A stretch of 64,000 nt of DNA, taken from Atopsyche davidsoni. Its lineage: Eukaryota > Arthropoda > Insecta > Trichoptera > Hydrobiosidae. Both the position numbers and the translations under genes were made by a program. Positions 1 through 12,854 of the stretch are shown in pieces. The notes beneath the pieces are model-generated. The model saw nothing but the letters and a program-made list of their open reading frames with translations, searched no databases and had not been told where the DNA came from. Each line of letters begins with the position of its first letter. Within the stretch, counting starts at the first letter, position 1. The stretch lies in assembly GCA_022113835.1 (NCBI GenBank), contig JAILWY010000029.1:1126001-1190000 (forward strand). The letters are read 5' to 3'.

Positions 1-289
1 TCTTGCGTACAACAAGAAAAATGCTGCAAACATCGCTTGCTTCGCAGTCTCTTCTGCTGTGGATTCCTTGTTCAGATTATCCGCGCTCGGATGTCTCACG
101 CTCGTGGGAGCTCGCGATCGTGTCAACGGCCCGAAGAGCCCAGCTCATAAAAACTAATAACGAATGTCTAACGATGCGCCAATCGACAGGCGTTGCAGAT
201 TTTCGGTTCTCGGACGGTGACGCAAGAGTTCGGTTAATTGACTGACGTTGATGATGATGAATTGTCCGTCTTTGGTTTTTTGAAATTAA
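1..289. other. no feature recognised
   Basis: Moderate-GC sequence with short open frames on both strands but no recognisable domain, splice context or repeat. I see nothing I can name here. Confidence 0.4.
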
Positions 290-778
290 CGTCCCCGGAT
301 AATGATCGGCGCGCACTAGGGCTGCGACGGAAGAAGCAGTTTAAGAAGCAGCTGTGCAGAAAGCGGGAACTGCTTCTTTTTGATCAAACTGTGAAACTGC
401 TTTTTAAAAAATTAAAAAAAATCACTTCATGTTCGGATAATTGAACATCTTGTCTAATACAACAAGCGTTGATATTTTGCAAAAAAAAAAAAGCGGTCTT
501 AAGTCGAGTTCGGATAATCGAAAGTGCAGTTCAGAACATGTTCAGATAATTAAACATTTCGTAATAATGATTATAATCGAACAAGCCGTAAAAATATAAG
601 ATCGGATTGGACAAATGAACTGTTCGGATGATCAAACATTTTGCAAAACCTCAGTTCGGATGTTCGTTTTTTGTTAATATTTCAGTTCGGATAAACGAAC
701 AGTTCACATGACTCGTTGTTCGGATAATTTCGGTTTAAAAGTTTCATCATGCGGTTTGGCTGCTGCTTCGACGGGGCG

Positions 779-782
<4 letters not shown>

Positions 783-838
<56 letters not shown>
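783..838. repeat. (TA)n microsatellite, about 56 bp
   Basis: Near-perfect TA run inside the first large unit of the GTTCGGATAA-rich array. It follows the GC-rich core that closes the unit. Confidence 0.95.
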
Positions 839-841
<3 letters not shown>

Positions 842-1151
842 CTATATTATCTATATAGTATATTTAGGTATAGATAATAAAAAATATTAGATCGGATAAC
901 TGAACACTTCGTATTATAGATACCACATAATATTCTGACAATGTAAAATTAATATTCAAACAAATGAACTGTTCGGATGATCAAAAATTTTTCAAATTCG
1001 CAGTTCGGATGTTCATTTTTCGTTCATATTTCAGTTCGGATAACCGAAAAGTTGCATGACTTTTGGTTCGGATAATTGAACATTTAAAATATTTTTTTTA
1101 AGTTTCAGCATGCGGTTTGCCCGCTGCTCCGGGGGGGGGGCGGATAATTAA

Positions 1152-1254
<103 letters not shown>

Positions 1255-1545
1255 TATTTATATAGTATATATATAAGTATAGATAATAAAAAACATTAGA
1301 TCGGATAATTGAACACTTCGTATTATAGATACCACTTGATAAATTTAATATTCAGACAAATGAATTGTTCGGATGATCAAAACATTTTGCAAAACCTCAG
1401 TGCGGATATTCGTTTTTCGTTAATATTTCAGTTCGGATAAACGAACAGATGCATGATTTTTGGTTCGGATAATCGAACAATTTTTTTTTTTTTTAAAGTT
1501 TCAGCATGCGGTTTGGCTGCTGCTGCGGGGCGGGGGGCGGGGGCG

Positions 1546-2700
1546 GAGGCGTGCCCCCTGGGGGGGGGGGGCGCCCCCGAGCCCGGCTGCAGAGTGCAGG
1601 CCCGCCGGCGGGCTCGCGCACTCTCCGCCCATAAATATTTGGGAAACTGGTTTGTCTATTGGCACTGCACAGCCAAGACGACCTAAGCGGCATTTAAAAA
1701 AAATAAAATAAATAAAAATAAGTGCATACGTCGCGTTTCGACTAGCCCGAAAATCTTAGCCTCCTAGCCATTTGGCTTTTCTAGCTATTAATAAAAAATA
1801 AAGCTTTTCATCTAAGGAATCTTTTAATGATATTCTATTTTTTTTTTAGAATAATATGTATGTATATTTTTTGAATTTGAGTCTTCTGTGTCATAAATAT
1901 GGTTTGAGTATTTTTTTATTCATAAAACTTAACCTATAAAAAAAATTGACAATATTACAAATATTCGCCACTACATGAAAAAAATTACTCTCATGATATT
2001 ATTTTGAAATATTTTAATACCTCAAGATATTATTTATATATCTATAGTACTGGGAGCTTATGTATTATAAACGTAAGCATGCAATTATATGCATTGAATG
2101 TAAAGCATATATAATCGTGATGCAAGCTATTCATCATAATAATAAAATAAAAAAACAGCCGTGGGGAATACAATGAATTAATATATTTTTATAATTATTT
2201 TTTATAAAATATTTTTCTTTATCACGGCAAAGCGAGTAACTGGTATTTTCAAATTGAATTTTCTGCTTACGGTGGTCTGTCCATTCACTGTCAACTTGCA
2301 CAGAGTAGACTTGCGCGGTACTAGTCATTAGTAAACGTATAATTTGCCATAGCAAAAATTATTATTTATGAATACGTGAGAAGTATGCAGACAGCAGTGC
2401 CTTGGAATAACCGCATCTCAGATGGCCGAACTTTGCGCAAAGGATATTCGCTCACCTCTTCAAGCGAAGCAGACACAGAAAATCCGCAGAACAGATCCGG
2501 CTCGAAGCACCAACAATGTATTATATTATTACTAATTACGAGTCCTTGTCTTTTCGCATTGTTTTCCTATTGCTCATTACTAGAAGAGTGATTTTATTAT
2601 TTTTATTTTTTAATACATTAAGAGTATGCATACAGTATAAATTAATATAAGGGTTTGTGCTTTCAAAGCATTTAATATAGGGAGTGGCAGTTTTTTTTAA
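1546..2700. other. GC-rich patch then AT-rich DNA, no gene seen
   Basis: A G/C-rich low-complexity patch (about 1520-1635) opens frames on both strands with no recognisable domain. The rest is AT-rich, with small unrecognised frames at 2134-2355 and 2376-2591 that lack coding character. Confidence 0.4.
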
Positions 2701-2770
2701 GATGGGGATATAAACCCGCGGATTGTTTTTTTTCGAGAATCAATATTCCTATCCACTGAGCCATCGTGCC
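2701..2770 (-). repeat. tRNA-derived SINE head
   Basis: Read on the minus strand, the sequence has a textbook RNA polymerase III A box (ATGGCTCAGTGGATAGG) and, about 40 bases on, a B box-like GGTTTATATCC. The A box and spacing fit a tRNA. The anticodon region is replaced by an A run and the arms do not pair well, so this is a tRNA-derived SINE relic rather than a working tRNA gene. Confidence 0.6.
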
Positions 2771-3886
2771 GAATATATTATTAAAATTCCACCTTTGATG
2801 TATGTATATTATCTATTTTATAAATAATAGAACCACACATGGTCCCACAAAAAAAAAACCATAGAATCGACGGAGGTCACAGGTTAAATTCGTTCTCCAC
2901 CTTGCATACCTAAAGAGACTTTTTATAAGCACATGCGAGAATTAATGTAATATAAAATATCCGCTATATAATTCGTATTAATGAATTAAATTACCAAAAT
3001 TGAACATTTGAAAATTGCTTTATGATATTTCATTAAGTATTTTTAAAAAAATACGAAAAACTCATATTCACGCTTGGGATAGATCGGAAAATATTTTTAA
3101 CGCTTAAAGGCATTCGTGTACAAAGATTTTATTAAATTAGAAAAATATATTATTTTATTAAAGCGCTGAAAAAAAATGTTTTTCCCTAGATTTTCACGTA
3201 AAATCTGTGTGAAAAAATACACGAAAAAACGTGAGTTTCCTTATATGATATTTGTTTTTAAAATAACATCGGTTCGGATAACAAATTATTCGTATAAATA
3301 TGAGTTCGGATAATCGATTATTTGATTATATGTGTGTTATATGTGTGTGTGTGTGTGTGTAGTTGAGTATTGGCTTGTCAAATACATGTTAGGGCATGGT
3401 TTATAACTAGCGTTTGAGAAATGATGTATTCTAGAAATCAGATTTTGATGAATGTGGCCCGATTTACCATGACAGCCGTGAAGAGTGCTACATGCTAATA
3501 AATGAGTGAGATAGCAATAATCAATAACATTTTAACTGACCACCATCCACAAACCAAAACCCAAAGTTAAAATAAGGTTGTAAATACATACACTTGCAAA
3601 TTTACAAGTGTATTAAAATGTCATTTACGTAATATGTACTTATACTATAGAAATTTTAATCATAAAAAAATAATAACTAAGCATAATAAAAGCGAATTGT
3701 TATGTCTCTGGTATTTGCTCTGGGATATCATTAATCGTATTTAAAAATCTCAAAAAAAAATATTAGCAAAAATATACTTAAAAAAAAAAACATCAATAGG
3801 ATTAGAGTTGATAGAAGATTTGAATGCACAACTCTGATATCAATAGTGATAAATAATTTATTTATAATTAATATTAATATAAAACA
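2771..3886. other. AT-rich DNA with stray repeat motifs
   Basis: No coding signal. Two isolated GTTCGGATAA motifs at about 3271-3316 match the array at the start of the window. A short (GT)n run is at 3345-3361. Confidence 0.4.
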
Positions 3887-3922
3887 CTTGAAGATGGTAC
3901 CAATGCGTAGAACGAAACGTCT
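3887..3922 (+). ncRNA. hammerhead-like core motif
   Basis: The strand reads ACTTGAAGATGGTAC, a loop, then GAACGAAACGTC. This is the TGANGAT ... GAAAC arrangement shared with better examples at 13813 and 57953. The stem between the two halves is weak here. It is a degenerate, probably inactive retroelement relic; ribozyme activity is inference. Confidence 0.35.
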
Positions 3923-5770
3923 GGATACATCAAATCGTTTAATAAATATTTATTCAATGTAAATTGTTCCAGTACATTGTCAAAAAGGACTAAAAAATAT
4001 TTACAGTTTTAAAAATTCGGCATCAATTATCAAAGTATTAATTAATTTTTTTTAAGCCTAAAATATAAACCTGCACGTATGTTTTATTATTATTAATTAA
4101 AATAAAATAAAATGGGTCGTCGATTCACTCTCCAAATTAAAAAGTCTTCCGCGGTTTTTACGAACACCAAATTAAATACTTTTGTATCATTTACAACAAC
4201 AAAAAAAATGCATTTAACCGAATTAATAACCCGAATTGAAATTATCTTTTGTGGCAAAAAAAATGCTAAGATAAAGAAAATTTAAATATTATGTTTAACA
4301 TATTTTTTGTGTTGTTTATATAAAATATCTAAATACTTTTTGCCGTTACTTTGTTAATGAAAACGTGGACCAATTATTGTACAGTTCTTGTTTATACAAT
4401 ATTTTATTAAATATATTTTCTCATGTAAACTTTAATTTCTAGGATATACAAAAAAAATATTGAATACCAGGTATCAATTAATTATGTTTTTTTTTAATCG
4501 TAAGCTGTGTTATGCTTTCAGGTAATTTATTTTAATGCTGAGCCACGGTAGCGAGTTCTTTCTCTGGAAATATCTAACATAGACATTTAGGATTTCATAT
4601 AAAAATTAATTATATTTTAATATTGATATTTGTACACGCGGAGATCTTCACAAACTGATAGCAAAACCGGTCACGACTTTAAAAGCTTTTTTTAATTTAA
4701 CAGCGAATAGGTAATTGTGCACGCTGCGTATAACGCTATATAAATCCGACGTTCATTATTTATATTAAAAAATAAAACCAATTTGTATTAGATCTGATAG
4801 CCGTAAATAAATAGGGCTTAAGAATTTTACGTGCAGAGGAAAAAAAAAATTTAACTACTGCGAATTTCGCTGAAAATTAACGCGATATCATAGTAAGAAA
4901 TTAAGGCTGTTGAAGTTGAAAAATAACAGCATAATTAAAAAAAAAAAATTGGGGATGCAAAATAAACAGTACGAATGTTAAATTAAAAATAAACTGGGAG
5001 TAAATATTTTCGAGTTGTCTAAGCAAGTAATTTAATAAGACACATCTCATATATATTATGTGCTAGTTTTATTCTTGTATAATATATGTGCTAAATTATT
5101 TTTAAATTGAAATTTGTTATGGTTTAATAAAGACTACCGCGCAATTGTCGCAGAATAATTTGTATGGCGTAATATGCAATATATAATATGTAAATAATTA
5201 CCAGCCATAAATCTAAAGGAAATTTATACTGTAGTATATTTATAATAGCAGTGGTCAAAACGTATTGAAAAAAAAAATAATTTATTGGTTGCTGTCAATA
5301 AGATTCGAAGGCAAATTTTTTAAGAAGCTGCTTCAAATATAACGGTTTCAGGATTTATAACGGGGGCGAGGATTACCCCTGAAATGAAACCTGAAACACT
5401 GTCAGTTATATTCAGGAAAACAAGCCTATAAAGCATGGTGGTAAGAGAATTTTTATGTGAATTAACATGTGAAGAAAGCGAAACACCCCTAGTGATATAA
5501 AAAAATAAACCTGGGATTATATAGTCGACAACTAAGTGCACTAACCAATGAATCAAATAGCAGTTTAAATTGGATAGGGCAAAAAAATATTTATATTCAA
5601 TTCAAACCCAGATTTTTTTAAATAATTGTGAACCACTGATTTATATTGTTTTTGTTATTTATGTCGGTTTTACTATGATCATGTGATTTATAAGAATAGA
5701 ACCGTGTATTATGAACAAAGCATGCGTGTGTTCGGATATCTTCGCACGAGAGTCGATTAGTTACGATTGC
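3923..5770. other. AT-rich DNA, no gene seen
   Basis: About 1.8 kb of AT-rich sequence with many A/T runs. A lone AAACCGGTCAC (about 4664), matching the 3' side of the hammerhead-like repeat family, and a weak tRNA-like stretch on the minus strand near 5500-5555 are the only echoes of other elements. Confidence 0.4.
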
Positions 5771-5895
5771 AGAATTGGCCATCGCGCTTGACTAGACCTG
5801 CCAATTACAAAGCTGGCCAAATTGCCCCGCGGCCATTCTGCGAATGCTTAGGAGGTAATTGGCCAGGTACTCCAATATGCCGTGGCCGTTTTTAA
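5771..5895. other. cluster of GGCCA sites in a GC-rich island
   Basis: Five GGCC cores, four of them GGCCA in contexts such as AATTGGCCA and GCTGGCCAAATTG, occur within about 120 bases in an otherwise AT-rich area just before the minisatellite. This may be a binding-site cluster or a remnant of an older repeat. No promoter or gene can be assigned. Confidence 0.3.
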
Positions 5896-5984
5896 TGGAC
5901 GTTTAAGTCATGGCGTATGATAATGCCGGAGACACTCCGCAGAACAAATTGACTGTGTAATTATGTCGGAAGAGACGCACAGGT

Positions 5985-7388
5985 GGCGAAGCGGGTCTGT
6001 GGCTGACATAACGGACGTAGAAGAAGTGGAACGCATACAGCCTGCGATGGGCATGAAGTGTAGAATCCTTTCATAGCATGACTGTCATCCCTTCATAACA
6101 GACGTAGGATAAGTAGGACTCAGACAAAGCCTGCGATGGCCACGAATAGTAGGATCACGAATAGTAGAATACCTTCATAGCTATCATCCCTTCATGGATC
6201 TATGGCTGATATACATAGAATAAGTACAAAGTGTAGAATCCTTTCATAGCACGACTATCATCCCTTAATTGGTAAATACTGATATAACATATATATAGAA
6301 TAAGTACAACGCAGACAGCCTGCGATGCCCATGAAGAGTAGAATACCTTCATATGTATCATCCCTTCATGGTTCTAAGTCTGATATAACATATATAGAAT
6401 AAGTACAACGCATACAGCTTGCGATGGCCGTGAAGAGTAGAATACCTTCATAGCTATCATCCCTTCAAGGATCTATAGCTGACACAACATAAATAAAAAA
6501 AGTACAACGAATACAACCTGTGATGGCCATGAAATGTAGAATCCTTTCATAGCGTGACTGTCATCCCTTCATAACAGACGTAGAATAAGTAGAACTCAGA
6601 CAAAACCTGCGATGGCCATGAAGAGTAGAGAATCTACATAGCATGACTATCATCCCTTAATTGGTAAATTACTGATATAGCATATATAGAATAAGTACAA
6701 CGCATACAGCCTGCGATGGAAATGAAGTGTAGAATCCTTTCATAGCGTGACTGTCATCCCTTCATAACAGACGTAGAATAAGTAGAACTCAGACAAAACC
6801 TGCGATGGCCATGAAGAGTAGAGAATCTACATAGCATGACTGTCATCCCTTAATTGGTAAATTACTGATATAGCATATATAGAATAAGTACAAAGCATAC
6901 AGCCTGCGATGGAAATGAAGTGTAGAATCCTTTCATAGCATGACTGTCATCCCTTTATAACAGACGTAGAATAAGTATAACTCAGACAAAGCCTGCGATG
7001 GCTACGAAGAGTAGAGAATCTACATAGCATGACTATCATCCCTTCATGGATCTGCGGCTGATATAACATATATATATAATAAGTACAACGAAAACAGCCT
7101 GCGATGGGCATGAAAAGTAGAATCCTTTCAAAGCGTGACTATCATCCCTTAATTGTTAAATTACTGATATACCAGACGTAGAATAAGTAGAACTCAGACA
7201 AAGCCTGCGGTGGCCACGAATAGTAGAATACCTTCATAGCTATCATCCCTTCATGGATCTATGGCTGATACAACGTACAGCCTGCTATGGGCATGAAGAA
7301 TAGAATCCCTTCAAAGATATCACCACTTAATGAGTCTATATTAGAACATAGACACAGCCTGATAAACCCATGAAGGATATAATCCCCT
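5985..7388. repeat. minisatellite with alternating subunits
   Basis: About fifteen imperfect units share GCGATGG, ATGAAGTGTAGAATCC, TTTCATAGC, TCATCCCTT and AGAATAAGTA. In the middle of the array two subunit types alternate. One carries CATAACAGACGTAGAATAAG and the other TTAATTGGTAAATTACTGAT. The result is a dimeric higher-order unit: CTGCGATGG recurs at 6711, 6800 and 6904, i.e. 89 + 104 = 193 bases. Units toward both ends are more divergent, as expected for an array homogenised at its centre. Confidence 0.9.
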
Positions 7389-9184
7389 TTTTGCTCTTGT
7401 TTAAATTTAAATAATATATTATATATATTTTTTTTTTGTGGTCCTGTTCTCTAATAGATTTTTTTCAAATTCATATAAATCACTGTATAATTTCACGCGC
7501 ACCCTTGTCTCAAAATAGAGTCTTTTTTTTAGATAATACCTCGATTTCTTACTCATCGAAAATACCCAGTGAGGGCATGATAGAACTTTCCTGAAAGGGG
7601 AGAACGAAATATTATAGACTCTAGTGGCATAAGAACTATAAACAAACAGTATTTTTAACACAATTTTTACATAAATATCGTCTTGTCTGACGCAATTCCC
7701 GTACCGAAACACACTTGCTTAATTACGCAGTATTATATTACAAATCAAACAAGTCCATCTTGTACACACAGATAGGAAAGTGAGTCGATAAAAACGCAAA
7801 AAAAATATATTTAAGAATAACGATGAGCCGATACATCGGCGGATCGGGTCGGAGCCTTTATCCAGCGGGAGATTTATGATAATGATGATGACATCCGGAA
7901 CAGTAAATTCTAATGGATTGTGCTACACGTCTGCTCGGGCCACGCGCCTCGTACCACATTTGGGATACATACGGGGTAATAACTTTTTTTGCCAGACATT
8001 CCAACACCTGCAATTACCTGTGGATTGGTCCAGTCTCGATAATATGATAATCTTGCGGAGAAAATTCCTATATCAAATTATTATTTATTTCTCACGTATA
8101 CAGTTAGATTCACAAAGACCCTATTAAAAAAAAAAAAAAATTGTTACGGGCTACCGAATCTGACACCTGAGCTCAAATATTTCTAAATAAAAGTAGTGAG
8201 CCTCAAGAGCAGACGATTCATACTATATATATATATATATATAGATTCATACATATAAAGTCCCTATTATTATTTTTTATTTATTATTTCTATCAACTGA
8301 ATTTGAACCACCCTGTGTGTGTATACGATGCAAAATCAATTGCGATATGTCTACTGTTTAAGATCAATGCCGGAGACGTATCGGGTCGGTCTTTCTGTAG
8401 TGTATTTATATATTATTACAGCTTGGATGTCTCTTGCTTGTAAAAAAAGACACAATAATAATTTAATCATCAATTTCGTAATTACAGCCATTTTAGCTCA
8501 GGATGTATTAGATTTTATGTAGGCAATTAAAAATGATCAAACAAATTGTAATTTTTGGACCCGGTTGCATAACAGTCGATCAAAGTTAACTTTTTTTCTG
8601 TAATTGACATTTATTCGAGTATTGAGTGTTATTTGCATTGATTTAAACTCAAACACTTAATTTAACTACAATTTAATTGGCGTTTACGCAACCCGGCCAC
8701 GGTCACATTGCGACACATTTGAATACTTTTAGATAAGGTTAAATTTATGTTTATACCGTATCGAAGATGTTAGCTAGTGGAGCAAATTTTGGATTAAATA
8801 TGCGATTCACACGTGAAACGACGCGAAAATTTGATCAGATATATGCAAGTGTGGAATTGATATAATGGCATTGTAGTTCAATTGGAAAGAGCTTGCTGTG
8901 ACGTGAAGGAGCGATGGAGTCTAAAACTAAAAAAACCAAGGAGACCAAAATCAAATGACAGGTATATTTTGATTGGTGGAGTGTTGCAGAGGCTGCAGTC
9001 CTGTGGTCTCCGAGACTTCCTGCATGGATCCAAGCATGACGGCGGATGGTCATCAGTCAATCAGCCTGGAGCACCAGGCATGACGGGGTGGAACTCCTCG
9101 ATCTGAGGAGCAGCCTCCGGTGACCGCAGCGAAAACCTCAACCAGCTTTTTATCCACAGTACAAACATAATCGATTCACACTCA
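7389..9184. other. no gene recognised; small GC islands and A/T runs
   Basis: Contains short unrecognised open frames (7419-7712 minus, 7876-8127 plus, 8319-8522 plus, 8882-9106 plus), a poly-A run at about 8107 and a short (TA)n at 8224-8243. A stretch at 8868-8895 (GTAGTTCAATTGG) resembles a tRNA A box, without a convincing B box. Confidence 0.35.
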
Positions 9185-9290
9185 CACCCACGAAAAACCC
9201 ATAAAAATTTGGGGGAACCCCACCAAGAGGGATCCGAACCCATAGCTCATGATTGAGGAGTACCTGAAGCTTGCTGGGGAAGGAGTATCA
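9185..9290 (-). repeat. tRNA-like SINE relic
   Basis: On the minus strand TATGGGTTCGGATCCCTC carries a B box-like GGTTCGGATCC, preceded at tRNA spacing by a degenerate 5' half and followed by a non-tRNA body. This fits a decayed tRNA-derived SINE. The A box is poor, hence modest confidence. Confidence 0.4.
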
Positions 9291-9674
9291 GACTATACTA
9301 TTATATTTTCCCATTGGAAAACCATGAACACACAGTGAAATGGTCGCCAGTATTTTGGGGCTTTCAGGTGAAGTGTATAATATTTTCAGGTCTATACAAG
9401 ATTCTATACTTCTTGGTTTGATATTTTCAGGGCTTGAATGTCTTCCGCTCGCGGGGTGTTTAAGATCCAGTAGCGATATTGCACTGGTCAAAAAAAAAAG
9501 TACCGCTGCTTGCAATTACATCGTTATAGTATACATTAACGGTTATAACTCGGGGCTGCCGGGATGTACGGCTTAAGAGCGAGGCACGAGCATGCAAGGC
9601 GACAGTGGTTGCGAATAACGCTGCAACTCTAAAAAGCTTAATAATGATAAGAGTTGAATATTCACTAAGCATAT

Positions 9675-10267
9675 TAAGGGTCTAAGTCCCATACTCGAGT
9701 TTTTTTTGATCATTTTCTGGTCCGTTTTGCGAAAAATCGACTGCACCGATCAAAAAAATTTAAATGCAAAAACTTAGATACATCCTTTTTTCCGGACAGA
9801 ATATATTTTTATTTCTTGTAAATTTACTTTGAATATGATAAATATGTGTTTTTCCGATTGAAGTGTAGGAATTTTGAGATTCGTCATGTCCCTGTTCTGA
9901 GAGTCCTAAACATTTAAAACGTCTTTTTTTCAATTGGAATTAAAAGATTAAATAAAAACCCTGTGCGGTATATTACTTTAAAAATTAAAAAAAAATCTTT
10001 AACAAACTTTGGTTTAGAAAAGTCGTCATTTTATCCAATTTTTCAACATCTTCAAGATTTTATTTTACCCTGTAAATGGACGTTAATTAAATAATAAAAA
10101 ATATTTAAATATAATTTATAGTTTTTTTAATACTTAATAAAAAAATCAACTTTCGATATAGAAAAATAAAGTGACAATTAAATTAATTAAATGACACGAT
10201 TTCGCCAGGTAAACGGGTCTTTTTTTGTGGCAGACGGGGGATGGACACCAAGCAAGGTTAGGTAGCA
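9675..10267 (+). repeat. dispersed repeat family A, copy 1 (reference orientation)
   Basis: An interspersed repeat of about 0.5-0.6 kb that begins TTAAGGGTCTAAGTCCC and ends near GGTTAGGTAGCA. Recurring internal landmarks are CGGACCAGAAAATGATC on the complement, GCAAAAACTTAGATACATCC, TATGATAAATATGTGTTTTTCC, CTGTTCTGAGAGTCCTAA and AATGACACGATTTCGCC. Further copies are at 17402, 27195 and 34741 (opposite strand), and diverged copies at 36718 and 38930. No coding frame or obvious terminal inverted repeat is seen, so the class is unknown. Confidence 0.8.
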
Positions 10268-11960
10268 AATTGTGGATTTTTCTCGTCGTTTCACGTAAGT
10301 CATTAGCATTTTAAAAAAAGCATGTGGATTATATGTTCATATATATATATATATATATATAAATTTGATACACAAAAGCTATGAGCAGCTGTTTTTATAG
10401 TAAGTTTTATTTGAGTTTATTATTATTCACTGCAAAATGAATAGTTCTACTGTAAAAAAATAATGCTTTTACGTTGCTACGTTATTCGTGGCGAGTGTCG
10501 ATATCAGAGGCGTGCGTCGGGGGAGGTATTTTGGAAATAAAACAGGTTTCAATGAAATAACGTCTATCATTCATTATAACCCATTCTTTAGTCATAAATT
10601 GTTTTATGTGTATCAGTGTCGAAATAATATAAATTTATGTACAAAATGTAATTACTAGTAGACACTGCTGCTTGAAAAATCTAGAGGTCTTGTTGCTTCT
10701 TGGAAGTTCATCACATTGGCTTTGTTTTATATTTGTTATTAAATATAAAGAAATAAATATATATATATAAAATAAAATAAAATATTTTTATATAAATTGC
10801 TGGTGAAGTAATCAGGATTATGGATGACCTTTCAAAATAGACAACGGTTTTATTTCATTTGCATTTTTAAAAGTTGAGTGCGTTCAACTCATCTGTATTC
10901 ATAAAAAAATGCATTATACAGGTGATTCAAAACTCACAGTGTCAACAGAAAACATTTAACAGTGCATCCTGTTTAGTATTATATATAAATTTATTTTTTT
11001 AAAGATATTTATTATATAGTTTAAATTGTTAAAATAATTTATTATATAGTTTTTTCGAGGTGTGCAGTGATGATGACTTGCATGCATTTATTGAACGATT
11101 AATACTGCCTTTAAAGTGGCTATGATGCGGTATTCACATATCATAAATCAAACATGTATAAACAGCCAAATAGCTAGGAGATAACGAACATTTTCACTAT
11201 TGAACAGAGTTTTTAACATAAAGGTATTTTCAATGTTTTGGTTATTAGTAACAATCTCGCCACAGGGGTTTTATAAAACAATACTATTTTGATGATCTCA
11301 AAAAACCTTGAATATGTCTCCAATACCAGGACAGAAACGTTAAAAAAATCAACTTATAACGCAATAAAAAAAAAAACAGTTTCTAATTGCAACATCTGCC
11401 GAACTTTGCGGAAATATAATTTTTTTATGAAAACTTTGTGTGTGTGTTTTTTTTTTAAATTAAGTGTACATTAGAATTGCTGTGAGTTTTGAGCACCGTG
11501 TATGTATGTTTTTTTTAAAATTATTTAATTATTATTTGACACAAAGAAAAATTTGCCCCCGTGTCCCGGGGCAGTTCAAGATGCAAACAAACCGTTTTCC
11601 TAGACCGATCCATCAACTTCGCCCGATGCATGTAGATTGTGCAAAAAATGCAATTAAAATACATTCAGATGCGGTTTTTTTTTTACCCATCGATATTACC
11701 TGTCACACGGTGTGTCTATCCGCTGCTAGGATGCGTCTTACACGGCGAATTAATAATTCAGGTGTGCTCACAGGTAGGTGGGACACACAGGGGCGTTTTG
11801 GTGCGGATCCACTTTGGCGTGGCTTTAATCGGTGTATTTTGAGTGCGGCCACGTAGGTGGAAAAGTATGCGAATCAAAGACTCGATCGTAGGAGATATAT
11901 AACACAGATTAATATTTAATATTCAATAATGTTGTATGAATCAAATATTTGAATAAAATC
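10268..11960. other. AT-rich DNA with an unrecognised open frame
   Basis: Holds a short (TA)n at 10339-10361, a TA-flanked ACAGGTGATTCAAA motif at about 10918 typical of mariner-like ends, and a less AT-rich stretch (about 11550-11860) inside a 130-codon frame starting at 11464. That frame has no recognisable domain and starts in low-complexity T-rich DNA, so I do not call it a gene. Confidence 0.35.
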
Positions 11961-11961
11961 A

Positions 11962-12100
11962 ATGTATAACACAGCAAATGATGAACCCGAGTACTACACT
12001 ATTCTCCTTAAGAAAACCATGAAACTCAGCATAAATGTATATTCATTGAGATCATCGCCAACCTCCTCTGAGGTGAGACACTACAAGAAGATAACACAGC
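11962..12100 (+). repeat. LINE 3'-end relic
   Basis: Shares AAAACCATGAAACTCAGCATAAAT-like and CGCCAACCTCCTCTGAG-like blocks with other LINE tails at 13560, 26035-26110 and, inverted, 58680 and 60560. The translated end resembles the 'ANLL(R/stop)EEALEK' terminus of those copies, interrupted by a stop. Confidence 0.45.
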
Positions 12101-12165
12101 ACAAAAATGCTTGTATTATATATATATATATATATATAAAAATAAAAAATATATATATATATATA

Positions 12166-12409
12166 CAGGTGCGCCATATTAAAAAAAAGCAACTAATTTC
12201 TATATATGAGGTGTTTTTATATAATTTGGCCCTTCACAATTTATTTGGCCAATAAAGGCGTCCACTTGATTGATGTTGTATTTAAATACTAATTGAAATA
12301 AATTGTAAAAAGCCAAATTAAATAAAAATACTTTATATATAGGAATCGGTTGCTGTTTTATAATAGTTATTCATTATTCGCACACCGACATAAAATATGG
12401 CGCACTCTG
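12166..12409 (+). mobile_element. Tc1/mariner-type MITE with long inverted ends
   Basis: Flanked by TA dinucleotides within short TA runs. The left end starts CAGGTGCGCCATATT and the right end closes AATATGGCGCACTCTG, an inverted match. The similarity continues far inward, through a ...TTTTTATNTAATTTGGC... block and a CAATTTATTT block on both arms, so nearly the whole 244-bp element is foldback. Related ends occur at 31972 and 47703. It is non-autonomous. The link to Tc1/mariner rests on the TA flank and on the transposase-like relic beside the 47.7-kb copy. Confidence 0.75.
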
Positions 12410-12464
12410 TATATATATATATTTTTTCCCCATTCAATGCCCATAGCGTATGTGAAGTTGTGAA

Positions 12465-12595
12465 GTGGACTCGGAATGATTGTGGAAATATCCTGCAAAT
12501 GTTGTGTTTCTGCAGCCTGCTGCAGAAGCAATATCAGATCTAAATGCTATTTATAAATAATAATGCTATTGGGCAGCAGTAATACGTAGACTTCG
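12465..12595 (+). repeat. dispersed repeat, 'GTGGACT...GGGCAGCAG' family, copy 1
   Basis: Begins GTGGACTCGGAATGATTGTG, carries TTTCTGCAGCCTGCTGCAGA and ends AATGCTATTGGGCAGCAGTA. The same ordered blocks occur at 15190-15330, 25868-26005 and 33953-34065, always in plus orientation. It probably belongs to an untranslated 3' region of the LINE whose coding relics lie nearby, which is inference. Confidence 0.65.
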
Positions 12596-12694
12596 AATAC
12601 AAAACTGCGGCGTAGAAGTATCCGGAGACTCATTACGTATTTACCCTAAGAAAGATATGAGCACACATGAATTTCTGAATATAGGAAATGTTTG

Positions 12695-12751
12695 TGTGTA
12701 TGTACATATGTGTGTGTGTATGTACGTATGTGTGTATGTGTGTGTGTGTGT
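12695..12751. repeat. (TG)n-rich microsatellite
   Basis: Interrupted TGTGTG/TATG run, followed closely by a T-rich stretch. Confidence 0.85.
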
Positions 12752-12854
12752 TTTTTAAATATATTTTTTATTATTTTCCAATTTGCAAGTGCAGTGCTTT
12801 CCTTGGCGTTATCCGCGCGAGATCTCGCACAATTTCACAAACGCCGATCCGGAT

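Noticed and set aside
708..890. Frames composed of IYIYIY repeats here and at 37433-37691, 35570-35755 and 54101
   Set aside because: These are simply translated (TA)n microsatellites.
5985..7388. Array considered as a CRISPR-like repeat
   Set aside because: Units are contiguous and imperfect, with no unique spacers between constant repeats, and the genome is eukaryotic.
11464..11856. 130-codon open frame
   Set aside because: Starts in a T-rich low-complexity run and shows no domain or coding composition. A second frame overlaps it. Treated as chance.
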